Assembly (NCBI RefSeq): GCF_036226365.1
Contig: NZ_CP108462.1
Coordinates: 7,410,501 to 7,474,500, forward strand
Length of the DNA stretch: 64,000 nucleotides
Source: Streptomyces sp. NBC_01262
GTDB taxonomy: Bacteria > Actinomycetota > Actinomycetes > Streptomycetales > Streptomycetaceae
Direction of reading: 5' to 3'
Positions 25,197-32,174 of the stretch are shown in pieces. Made by a program: the position numbers and the translations under genes. Numbering within the stretch: position 1 is the first letter of the stretch; each line of letters begins with the position of its first letter. The notes beneath the pieces are model-generated. The model searched no databases. It was not told the origin of the DNA and worked only from the letters and a program-made list of their open reading frames with translations.

Positions 25197-26042
25197 TCAG
25201 CCGACGAGGGACTGGGTGCCGAGAACGGTGAGCAGGGCGAGCCGCTCGGCGTCCTCGGTGCCGGGCTCGGCCGTGTAGATCACGAGGTGCAGGTCGCTGC
25301 CGGCGACGGTGAGGACGTCGCAGTCCAGCTCCAGAGGGCCTACGTCCGGGTGGTCGATGGTCTTGCGCGCGGCGACGTGGCGGCCGACGGCGCCGGAGTC
25401 CCAAAGGTCGGCGAAGCGGGCGCTGTTCGCGTGCAGTTCCGCGACCAGCCGCCGCAGCCGCTGGTCGGCGGGATAGCGGGCGGCGGCCGCGCGCAGGTCG
25501 GCGACCACCGCCGTCTCGAAGGCGGGCAGGGACTCCGGGGTGTGCCGGGCGCGGGTGCCGGGGCCGGTGCCGAGGAACAGCCGCCACACCGCGTTGCGTT
25601 GGTTGCCGCGCCAGCCGGACGGATCGCCCATCAGCGCGGCGTACGGCGGGTTGGCCATGAGCAGCGTCCAGGTCGCGTCGGAGACGGCGACGGGTGTCCC
25701 GGTCAGCCTGTCCAGCAGGCGCTGGACGCTCGGGGTGATGTGCGCGGGCACGGTCTCCGGGCCCGGCGGGGCCAGCCCCGCCAGCCGGAAGAGGTGCGCG
25801 CGCTCGGCTCCCGACAGCCGCAGGCCCCGGGCGAGGGCTTCGACGACCTGGGCCGACGGGTTGGCGGCGCGGCCCTGTTCGAGGCGGTTGACGTAGTCGA
25901 CGGAGATCCCGGCGAGCAGGGCCAGCTCCTCACGGCGCAGTCCGGCCGCGCGCCGGTGCCCGCCCGTCGGCAGCCCGGCCGCCTCGGGCGACACCCGGTC
26001 GCGCCAGCGGCGTACCGCCCGCCCGAACTCCGTCTCCGCCAT
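25197..26042 (-). CDS. XRE-family regulator with MmyB-like domain (second copy)
   Basis: 281 residues from ATG 26042 (MAETEFGRAVRRWRDRVSPEAAGL). The helix-turn-helix is in AAGLRREELALLAGISVDYVNRLEQGRAANPS; the MmyB-like ligand domain includes ATWTLLMANPPYAALMGDPSGW, RNAVWRLFLG and KTIDHPDVGPLELDCDVLTV. The frame is open to 26861 but that is shadow of the SDR gene. Divergent from the SDR at 26145; the intergenic region has a strong 13-bp inverted repeat. Paralogue of the protein at 15455. Confidence 0.92.
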   Translation of the reverse strand: MAETEFGRAVRRWRDRVSPEAAGLPTGGHRRAAGLRREELALLAGISVDYVNRLEQGRAANPSAQVVEALARGLRLSGAERAHLFRLAGLAPPGPETVPAHITPSVQRLLDRLTGTPVAVSDATWTLLMANPPYAALMGDPSGWRGNQRNAVWRLFLGTGPGTRARHTPESLPAFETAVVADLRAAAARYPADQRLRRLVAELHANSARFADLWDSGAVGRHVAARKTIDHPDVGPLELDCDVLTVAGSDLHLVIYTAEPGTEDAERLALLTVLGTQSLVG

Positions 26043-26047
26043 GCCCA

Positions 26048-26111
26048 CCAGTGTGCACCGCCGCCCGCCGGTCTTCCTGGTACCGGCAGTCCCAGGAAGA
26101 CCGGACACTGG
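26048..26111. promoter_or_regulatory. Extended inverted-repeat operator between regulator and SDR
   Basis: CCGGTCTTCCTGG (26068-26080) and CCAGGAAGACCGG (26092-26104) form a perfect 13-bp inverted repeat with an 11-base centre. Outside it, CCAGTGT (26048-26054) and ACACTGG (26105-26111) add a looser outer pair. The location, six bases upstream of the regulator start and upstream of the SDR, fits autoregulation plus control of the SDR. Confidence 0.75.
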
Positions 26112-26144
26112 CTGACCGCCCCGCCCCGGCCGGACTCTGGACCC

Positions 26145-26852
26145 ATGACGACAACACTGATCACCGGAGCGAACAAGGGCCTCGGCTTCGAGACCGCCCG
26201 CCGCCTCATCGCCGCGGGCCACACCGTTTACGTAGGCAGCCGGGACGCCGAACGCGGCCGCCGGGCCGCCGAGCGGCTGGGCGCCCGCAGCGTGCTCCTC
26301 GACGTCACCGACGACGCGTCCGTGGCAGCCGCCGCGAAGACCATCGAGGCCGACGGCGGACTCGACGTCCTCGTCAACAACGCCGGCATCGAAGGGCGCT
26401 CGGAGGGCGGAGGCGTGATCGGCGCCGCCGAGGTCACCGCCGACGTCATGCGGACCGTCTTCGAGACCAACGTCTTCGGCATCGTCCGCGTCACCCACGC
26501 CTTCCTGCCGCTGCTGCGCCGGTCCGCCGCCCCGGTCGTGGTCAACGTCAGCAGCGGCCTGGCCTCGCTGACCCGCGTCACCACCCCCGACACCCTCACG
26601 TACGCCTTCCCGGGGGTCGCCTATCCGGCGTCCAAGACCGCGGTCAACATGATCACCGTGCAGTACGCGAAGGCCTTCCCGGACATCCGGATCAACGCCG
26701 TCGAGCCCGGCTACACCGCGACCGACCTCAACGGGCACGCCGGCACGCAGACCGTCGAGGAAGGCGCCGAGATCATCGTCCGCATGGCGCAGGTCGGTCC
26801 CGACGGCCCGACCGGCGGCTTCGTCGATGCCGAGGGAACCCTCCCCTGGTAA
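26145..26852 (+). CDS. Short-chain dehydrogenase/reductase
   Basis: 235-residue classical SDR. Cofactor motif TGANKGLG at 7-14, NNAG at 78-81, catalytic Ser in NVSSGLA (136-137), Tyr160-x3-Lys164 in AYPASKTAV. Plant carbonyl-reductase-like N-terminus (ITGANKGLGFETAR). GSRDAERG after strand 2 suggests NADPH. Divergently transcribed from the MmyB-type regulator and expected to be its target. Substrate unknown. Confidence 0.94.
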   Translation: MTTTLITGANKGLGFETARRLIAAGHTVYVGSRDAERGRRAAERLGARSVLLDVTDDASVAAAAKTIEADGGLDVLVNNAGIEGRSEGGGVIGAAEVTADVMRTVFETNVFGIVRVTHAFLPLLRRSAAPVVVNVSSGLASLTRVTTPDTLTYAFPGVAYPASKTAVNMITVQYAKAFPDIRINAVEPGYTATDLNGHAGTQTVEEGAEIIVRMAQVGPDGPTGGFVDAEGTLPW

Positions 26853-26899
26853 GAGGTTCAAAACGCGCCTGTCCGGCTCCCGCGTGCTTACGTGGGCGT

Positions 26900-27364
26900 A
26901 TGGGCCTGAGCATTCGCAATCAGATCACCGGCACGGTCGTCTCCGTCGAGCCCGGCGAGGTCATGGCCGTGGTCAAGGCCGACATCGGCGGCGGCAGCGG
27001 CACCGAGCTCACCGCGGCGGTGACCAAGGAGGCCGTACGGGAGCTGGGCATCGTGCCGGGCGGCGCCGTCACCGCGCTGTTCAAGGCCACCGAGGTCGGG
27101 CTCGCGACCGCGCCCCTCCAAGGGCTGAGCATCCGCAACCAGCTCCCCGGCACCGTCACGGCCGTCGCGCTGGGCGCGGCCATGGCCACCGTGAAGGTCG
27201 CGGTGCCGGGCGCCGAGCTCACGGCCGCCATCACCCGCGACGCCGCGGTCGAGCTGGGGCTCCGCGAGGGCACGCCTGTCGTGGCGCTGGTGAAGGCGAC
27301 GGACATCGCCCTGGGAACGGAACCGGTCACCGGCGGCGCAGCCCGCGACGACGCGGCCTGGTAG
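26900..27364 (+). CDS. Tandem Mop (TOBE) molybdate/tungstate-binding protein
   Basis: 154 residues made of two Mop modules: MGLSIRNQITGTVVSVEPGEVMAVVKADIG...LTAAVTKEAVRELGIVPG.VTALFKATEVGLAT and GLSIRNQLPGTVTAVALGAAMATVKVAV...LTAAITRDAAVELGLREG.VVALVKATDIALGT. The SIRNQxxGTV and KATxVxLxT motifs are the oxyanion-binding signature of molbindins. It likely stores or buffers molybdate in the cytosol. Modular repetition within one chain is obvious by eye. No mod transporter gene is nearby. A perfect 50-base palindrome follows. Confidence 0.9.
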   Translation: MGLSIRNQITGTVVSVEPGEVMAVVKADIGGGSGTELTAAVTKEAVRELGIVPGGAVTALFKATEVGLATAPLQGLSIRNQLPGTVTAVALGAAMATVKVAVPGAELTAAITRDAAVELGLREGTPVVALVKATDIALGTEPVTGGAARDDAAW

Positions 27365-27430
27365 GCGGTCGGCGCGAGCGCGGTGACCGCACGCCCGTGG
27401 GCCGGGTTGCGCAGCCCGCCGGCTGCGCTT

Positions 27431-27480
27431 GTCCTCAATCGCCGGACGGGCTGAATTCAGCCCGTCCGGCGATTGAGGAC
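27431..27480. repeat. Perfect 50-base palindrome (intergenic repeat/terminator)
   Basis: Positions 27431-27455 and 27456-27480 are exact reverse complements (arm starts GTCCTCAATCGCCGGACGGG). It lies between the convergent Mop and propeller-like genes and could terminate both. One arm plus a base recurs at 42382-42407 with one mismatch in 26. From memory this motif is a widespread streptomycete intergenic repeat. Confidence 0.85.
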
Positions 27481-27528
27481 GGAACCGGTTGCCGGACGGC
27501 CCCGGCGAACCGCTCCGGGTTGATCGGA

Positions 27529-28563
27529 CTAGGGTCCGCTCCGGCCGACGTACGCGGGGGCCAGGGCGGCGGTCATGAGGCGGTGGGCGGTGCCGGTGCC
27601 GTCGGCGGGGACGGTCCAGAGGTCGGCGCCGTAGTCGCCGGGGAGGGCGTAGAGGACGGTGCGGGGGCCGTGCCAGACGACCTGGTCGTCGACGCTGCGG
27701 GTCTCGGCGAGGGGGCGGGAGCGCATGGTGGCGAGGTCGAGGGCGTAGAGCCGCCAGGGCGCGTCGGGGGAGAGGCCGCGGACGCGTTTCTTGAAGACGA
27801 GGCGGGTGCCGTCGGGGGAGAGGGAGGGGCACTCGACGTTGGTGAGGAGGGTGCGGACCGTGTGGGTGGTGGTGTCGCCGCGTACGAGGTAGGTGGATCC
27901 GGCGGTGGCCAGGGTCGCGTAGAAGTGGGTGTCGTCGGCGAAGGTGACGCCCCAGAAGTTGACGTCGGCGGCGTGGTAGGGGCGGGCCGCGCCGGACTTG
28001 AGGATGCGGAAGTCCTCCAGGGTCGAGGTGAGTTGCCAGGTCCTGGTGTCGAGGATCGAGGTGCGGGTGGAGAAGTTCGTGCCCGCGTACGAGTCGCCGC
28101 TGACGAAGACCGTCCAGGCGACCATGCGGCCGCTGGGGGAGACCCGGGCGCGGGTGGGGATGCCGGCTAGGGCGTAGTGGCGGCGCTCGTGGAGGCGGGC
28201 GTCGAGGACGACGGCCCGGTAGGTGTCGGTGACGGCGCCGTGGACGGACTGGAGGCAGATGCCGGTGCCGGAGGCGGCGTAGAAGCGCAGGCACTTGACG
28301 CCGGAGGCGGTCCGCCGGGCGGAGGGGGTGGCGGCGGGGACGGTGGCGAGCTCGTCGCGGTGGGGGCCCCAGGCCATGTTGCGGAAGACGAGGGTGCCGG
28401 TCCCCGTCAGGGCGACGGGGCCAGAGATGACTGCCGGGCCGCCGGCCTGCGGGCGGTCCTTGCGCGCCGCCCGGTCGGCGGCGTGCAGGACCGATGTGGC
28501 GGCTACGGCGGCCAGCACGGCGACGGCCGTCAGGAGGATCAGCAGCCGATTACGAATCGTCAT
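27529..28563 (-). CDS. Exported beta-propeller-like (TolB/WD40-type) protein
   Basis: 344 residues. N-terminal signal/anchor NRLLILLTAVAVLAAVAATSVLHAA. The mature part holds repeated propeller-blade phrases: ARVSPSGRMVAWTVF, VECPSLSPDGTRLVFKKR, and WRLYALDLATMRSRPLAETRSVDDQVVWHGPRTVLYAL, like TolB/DPP-type propellers. No catalytic domain is seen. The stop of the phosphoesterase gene is 19 bases upstream, so the two are likely one operon of exported proteins. Function unknown. Confidence 0.82.
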   Translation of the reverse strand: MTIRNRLLILLTAVAVLAAVAATSVLHAADRAARKDRPQAGGPAVISGPVALTGTGTLVFRNMAWGPHRDELATVPAATPSARRTASGVKCLRFYAASGTGICLQSVHGAVTDTYRAVVLDARLHERRHYALAGIPTRARVSPSGRMVAWTVFVSGDSYAGTNFSTRTSILDTRTWQLTSTLEDFRILKSGAARPYHAADVNFWGVTFADDTHFYATLATAGSTYLVRGDTTTHTVRTLLTNVECPSLSPDGTRLVFKKRVRGLSPDAPWRLYALDLATMRSRPLAETRSVDDQVVWHGPRTVLYALPGDYGADLWTVPADGTGTAHRLMTAALAPAYVGRSGP

Positions 28564-28582
28564 CCGGATTTCCGATTCCCGG

Positions 28583-29479
28583 TCAGGAGGTCCAGATGCC
28601 GGTGATGTCGGCCGCGGAGGCGGCGTTGCCGGCGTGGGTGGTGAGACCGGCCATGTCCTCGATGGTCCGCAGCAGGTTGTAGTGGTTGTAGGTGGTGGCG
28701 GAGGTGCTGCCCGTGGTGACCGGCTGACCGTAGAAGACGGTCGGGATCTTGTTGCCGGACAGGCGGTTGTCCTCGTCGAAGGTGACCACCAGCAGGCTGT
28801 TGTGGGTCTTGGCCCAGGTCGCGTACGAGCTGAGGTTGTTGCTCAGCCAGGTGTCGCCGGTGGCGACCGAGCAGTCGTGCATGTCGCTGCAGAGGTTCGG
28901 CACGACGAAGGAGACCTTGGGCAGCGTCGTGTAGTCGGTGGGGAACTGCGCGAAGGTGCGGGCCCTCGAGGTCGGCACGTTGCTGAAGCCGAACCAGGGG
29001 TTGTGCTTACGCGCGTAGTTGCCGCTGCTGCAGGTCGTCGAACCGGCGCTGGGGAGGGTCTCGTTGTAGCTGGCCCAGGTCTTGCCGGCGGCGATGAGCT
29101 CGGAGCCGAGGTTGGCGGCGGAGCTGAAGCCGGGGGTGTAGCAGCTGTCGTCGGTGATGCCCTGGGTGGCGCCGGAGAACAGCGCGAAGTAGTTGGGCTG
29201 GCTGGGGTGCGTCTCGGCGTAGGAGGCGGTGAGGTTGGCGCCGCCGGTCCGCAGCGAGTTGATGTACGGGGCGGAGGAGCTGCCGATGACCTGGCTGTAC
29301 GCGTGGTTCTCGAAGACCACCACGACCACATGGTCGGGGGCCGGAACGCTGGCGGCCGCGTGCGCGGTGCGGGCGCCGCCGAGGCCGGCCCACAGGCCGA
29401 CGGAAGCGGCGACGAGGGCGAACGCGGAGGCGAGGGCGGTGGGCACGGTGGGCCTGGCAGACCTTATGGGCATGCGCAT
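28583..29479 (-). CDS. Secreted phosphoesterase (phosphatidylinositol-/acid phosphatase-like, PF04185)
   Basis: 298 residues; Sec signal ALASAFALVAASVGLWAGLGGARTAHAA. The mature enzyme opens with the family metal motif HVVVVVFENHAYSQVIGSSSAPYIN and continues YAETHPSQPNYFALFSGATQGITDD. A late acidic metal motif is VVTFDEDNR, followed by NHYNLLRTIEDMAGL. This is the short, single-domain acid phosphatase type, not the larger two-domain phospholipase C. Two ATGs (29479, 29473) are available. It is followed closely by the propeller-like protein gene. Confidence 0.92.
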   Translation of the reverse strand: MRMPIRSARPTVPTALASAFALVAASVGLWAGLGGARTAHAAASVPAPDHVVVVVFENHAYSQVIGSSSAPYINSLRTGGANLTASYAETHPSQPNYFALFSGATQGITDDSCYTPGFSSAANLGSELIAAGKTWASYNETLPSAGSTTCSSGNYARKHNPWFGFSNVPTSRARTFAQFPTDYTTLPKVSFVVPNLCSDMHDCSVATGDTWLSNNLSSYATWAKTHNSLLVVTFDEDNRLSGNKIPTVFYGQPVTTGSTSATTYNHYNLLRTIEDMAGLTTHAGNAASAADITGIWTS

Positions 29480-29559
29480 GACAGACAGACCTCCGTCTGT
29501 GTGGGGACTGCCAGGCTATGAGCAGGCTGTGGGAGGGGGGAAGCGCTGCCAAAGTGAAA

Positions 29560-29590
29560 GTCCGGGGAACGCTGGGTGCGTTCCCCGGAC
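29560..29590 (-). terminator. Terminator of the PGRP amidase gene
   Basis: GTCCGGGGAACG (29560-29571) / CGTTCCCCGGAC (29579-29590), a perfect 12-bp stem with a 7-base loop, followed on the minus strand by CTTTCACTTT. It lies 37 bases past the amidase stop. Confidence 0.82.
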
Positions 29591-29627
29591 TTGGCCCGAT
29601 CGGCCTACTTGACTGGCCTTACTGGGC

Positions 29628-31970
29628 CTACTTGACGACCGTGATGCCGTCCGTCGTCACCGTCGGGCGGCCGCTCGTGCCGACGACCACGATCTTCAGC
29701 TTGTGCTTGGCCGCGCTGCTCCAGGTCTTCGTCCAGATCGCCTGGCGGTACTTGGTGGTGCTGGACTTGAGGTCCACCGTGGCCACCTTCGTCCCGTCGA
29801 TGTAGACGTACGCCTGACCGGACGTGGACGCCCGCGAGACCACCCAGGCCACGGACCGGCCGGTGAACGTCCACGTGAGGCCGGCGTTCTTGGAGGTCGA
29901 GCTGAGCGACTTGCCGCCGAGGTAGTTCGAGGAGCTCTTCGAGGTCCAGGTACCGGTCTTGGTGGCCGAGGTCTCCTGCACGATCGCCGTCGTACGGGTC
30001 ACGGAAGCGGTGCCGTAGTTCCCCGCGTAGTCCGTCGCCTTGAGCGCGAAGGCCGTCGACACGCCCGGCTTCGCCGTGGTGCCCCAACTGGTCACCGTCG
30101 GGCCGAAGGTGGCCGTGCTGGGCGCGGTCGCCGCAGTCTGCTTGAGGGCGGCGTTGTCAGCGGCCTTCCACATCACCGCGACCGGAATCGAGGTGCTGCT
30201 GACCGTACCGGTGCGGGTCCTGAGCGCCGGTGCGGTCGTGAAGGTCGGCTTCGTGGTGTCCTTCACGACGGTGTACGTGGAGGAGGACTTGACGCTGCCG
30301 TTGATGTGCACAGCCCGGACCGTGACGCTGTGGCTCCCGGCGCCGACGGTGATCGCCGCCGAGGTCGCCGTACGGCTCGCCTTCGCGGCGACGGTGCCGT
30401 CGACGAGGACCTCGAAGCGGGTGAGCACGGCGTACGGGGTGGTGGTGCTCCAGGAGACCGTGACCGAGCCCTTGGTGTAGTACTTCGAGCCGGACAGACC
30501 CGCGCCGGACAGGCCCGTCACGGTCGGAGCGGCGGGGGGCCCGGCGGCGTACGTACGGATCGCGGGCAGCTTGGCGTACAGGTTGGCGCCGGGGCAGGCG
30601 GTGGCGAAGCCGTCGCGGTGACCGGAGATGTTCTTGAAGGTGTACGACTTGCCCTTGGTGAAGCCGGAGCTGTCGCTCGCGCCCTCGATGAGGGCGTTGG
30701 AGCCGCTGGGGCTGTACTTCTTGAGGCCCAGCTTCCAGGCGGCGAGGGCGGCGATCGAGCCCATCATCTTGGAGCTGACGGCGGTCGGGGCGACGCCGTC
30801 GATGGTCTGGTACGTGCCGATGGCGGCGATTCCGGCGCTGCGGGTGTTGAAGCCGTAGGTCTGGGCGCCGATCACGGGCTTGGCGATGCCGCCGTAGCGG
30901 CCCTCGAAGATGGTGCCGCACTTGTCGACGAGGAAGTTGTAGCCGATGTCGCGCCAGCTCTGGGACAGGTGGTACGCGTAGATGCTCCGCACGATGGAGG
31001 CGGAGTCGGTGCAGCTGTAGGCGGCGGCGGTGTCGGTGTGGTGGACGAAGACCACCCGCACCTCGTCCGCGTAGTCCGGGTCGCCGGCCTCGCGCTTGGT
31101 CTCGTCGGCGCCCCAGCCCGCCCGGCTCACGATCGTCGGCTGAGGGACGGTGCTGGTGGGCGTGGTGGCGGAGGCCGAGGCCGATGCGGTGGTGGTCGTG
31201 GTGGCGGTGCTCGTCGCGGTGGCCGTGTCCGTCGCCGTTGCCGACGTGGAGTCGCTCGGGCTTGCGGTGATGGTGTCCGTCGCGGTGGCGGTCGCCGTGT
31301 CCGTCGCTGTGGCGGTGTCGGTCGCCGTCGCGGTGGTCGTGTCCGTCGGGCTCGCCGTGGCCGTGTCCGTATCGTCGGCAGCGGCGGCGTAGCCCACCGG
31401 CGCCATCGCCACGTTGACCGTGGACTTCTTGTCCGCGTCGCCCACGAGCATCAGCCGGATGCCCTTGGGGATGCCCGTCTCGCCGTTCTTGGCCACCACT
31501 GTGGCCTCCACGCCGTCGGACAGCCCGACCCACACCGGGGCGGTGCCGCCCCGCGCGCCGGGTTCCGTGCCGGGGTCGGGGGCGTCGTCGTTGTCGGCCT
31601 GGACGGTGTGCCAGGCGGACCAGGCGCCGGTGTTCACCAGGCGGGTACGTACCTTGATCGAGCCGTCCAGCTTCACCGTCGGGTCGGTCCAGGTCACGCC
31701 CAGGACGGAGAAGCGGTCGGTCGTGGTGTGCTGGTCCACCGTGCGCCGGCCGCCGCTGCCCTTGAGCTGCTCGGACTGGACGGTGCTCTTCACCGGCGCC
31801 GAGGCCGTCGCGCCGGACTGCGGGACCGACTCGGACCCGGTCGCGATGGCCGTCAGGGCCCCCGCCCCGCCGAGCAGGACGCCGCCGACCGCGAGCCAGG
31901 CCCGTCTGCGGAGACGTTTCGGCTTTTGCGGCTGTATCGGCTGCTCCGGCTGTATTCGCCCCGACTGCAT
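29628..31970 (-). CDS. Exported N-acetylmuramoyl-L-alanine amidase with PGRP domain and Ala/Thr/Asp-rich linker
   Basis: 780-residue secreted cell-wall protein. N-terminal signal/anchor RRAWLAVGGVLLGGAGALTAIATG; a domain at about 75-195 binding or structural; a low-complexity linker of TDTATAT repeats at about 199-275; then the PGRP amidase domain from SRAGWGADETKREAG (about 282) to AIRTYAAG (about 475). Zinc ligands H310/H311 (VFVHHTD), H451 (GHRD) and C459 (TACPG) are all present, so it should be catalytic. The C-terminal 290 residues contain Ig-like segments (PTVTGLSG, DTTKPTFTTAP) and a final WVVSRASTSGQAYVYIDGTKVATVD module, likely for wall binding. Own terminator at 29560-29590. Confidence 0.9.
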   Translation of the reverse strand: MQSGRIQPEQPIQPQKPKRLRRRAWLAVGGVLLGGAGALTAIATGSESVPQSGATASAPVKSTVQSEQLKGSGGRRTVDQHTTTDRFSVLGVTWTDPTVKLDGSIKVRTRLVNTGAWSAWHTVQADNDDAPDPGTEPGARGGTAPVWVGLSDGVEATVVAKNGETGIPKGIRLMLVGDADKKSTVNVAMAPVGYAAAADDTDTATASPTDTTTATATDTATATDTATATATDTITASPSDSTSATATDTATATSTATTTTTASASASATTPTSTVPQPTIVSRAGWGADETKREAGDPDYADEVRVVFVHHTDTAAAYSCTDSASIVRSIYAYHLSQSWRDIGYNFLVDKCGTIFEGRYGGIAKPVIGAQTYGFNTRSAGIAAIGTYQTIDGVAPTAVSSKMMGSIAALAAWKLGLKKYSPSGSNALIEGASDSSGFTKGKSYTFKNISGHRDGFATACPGANLYAKLPAIRTYAAGPPAAPTVTGLSGAGLSGSKYYTKGSVTVSWSTTTPYAVLTRFEVLVDGTVAAKASRTATSAAITVGAGSHSVTVRAVHINGSVKSSSTYTVVKDTTKPTFTTAPALRTRTGTVSSTSIPVAVMWKAADNAALKQTAATAPSTATFGPTVTSWGTTAKPGVSTAFALKATDYAGNYGTASVTRTTAIVQETSATKTGTWTSKSSSNYLGGKSLSSTSKNAGLTWTFTGRSVAWVVSRASTSGQAYVYIDGTKVATVDLKSSTTKYRQAIWTKTWSSAAKHKLKIVVVGTSGRPTVTTDGITVVK

Positions 31971-32174
31971 TTTTTTGCCCCGCCCCTGTTAACCCGTTAA
32001 TCCATGGCGTTGACCCATGGCCCCATGGCCTCATGGCCCGAAATTCAAAACGACGTCATCCTTAGTACCAGACGCACCACCCGCCCCAGTCACCGCCTGG
32101 GTCATGTGGGGCAGGGTCTAGGGTCGGTCCGGGCGGTTCAGTACGGATCGGCCCAGTTCGGAGAGGCGGTCGGA

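Noticed and set aside
31150..31392. Plus-strand VAVAVSVAVAV frame that looks like a membrane helix repeat
   Set aside because: It is the antisense of the TDTATAT linker of the amidase, not a protein.
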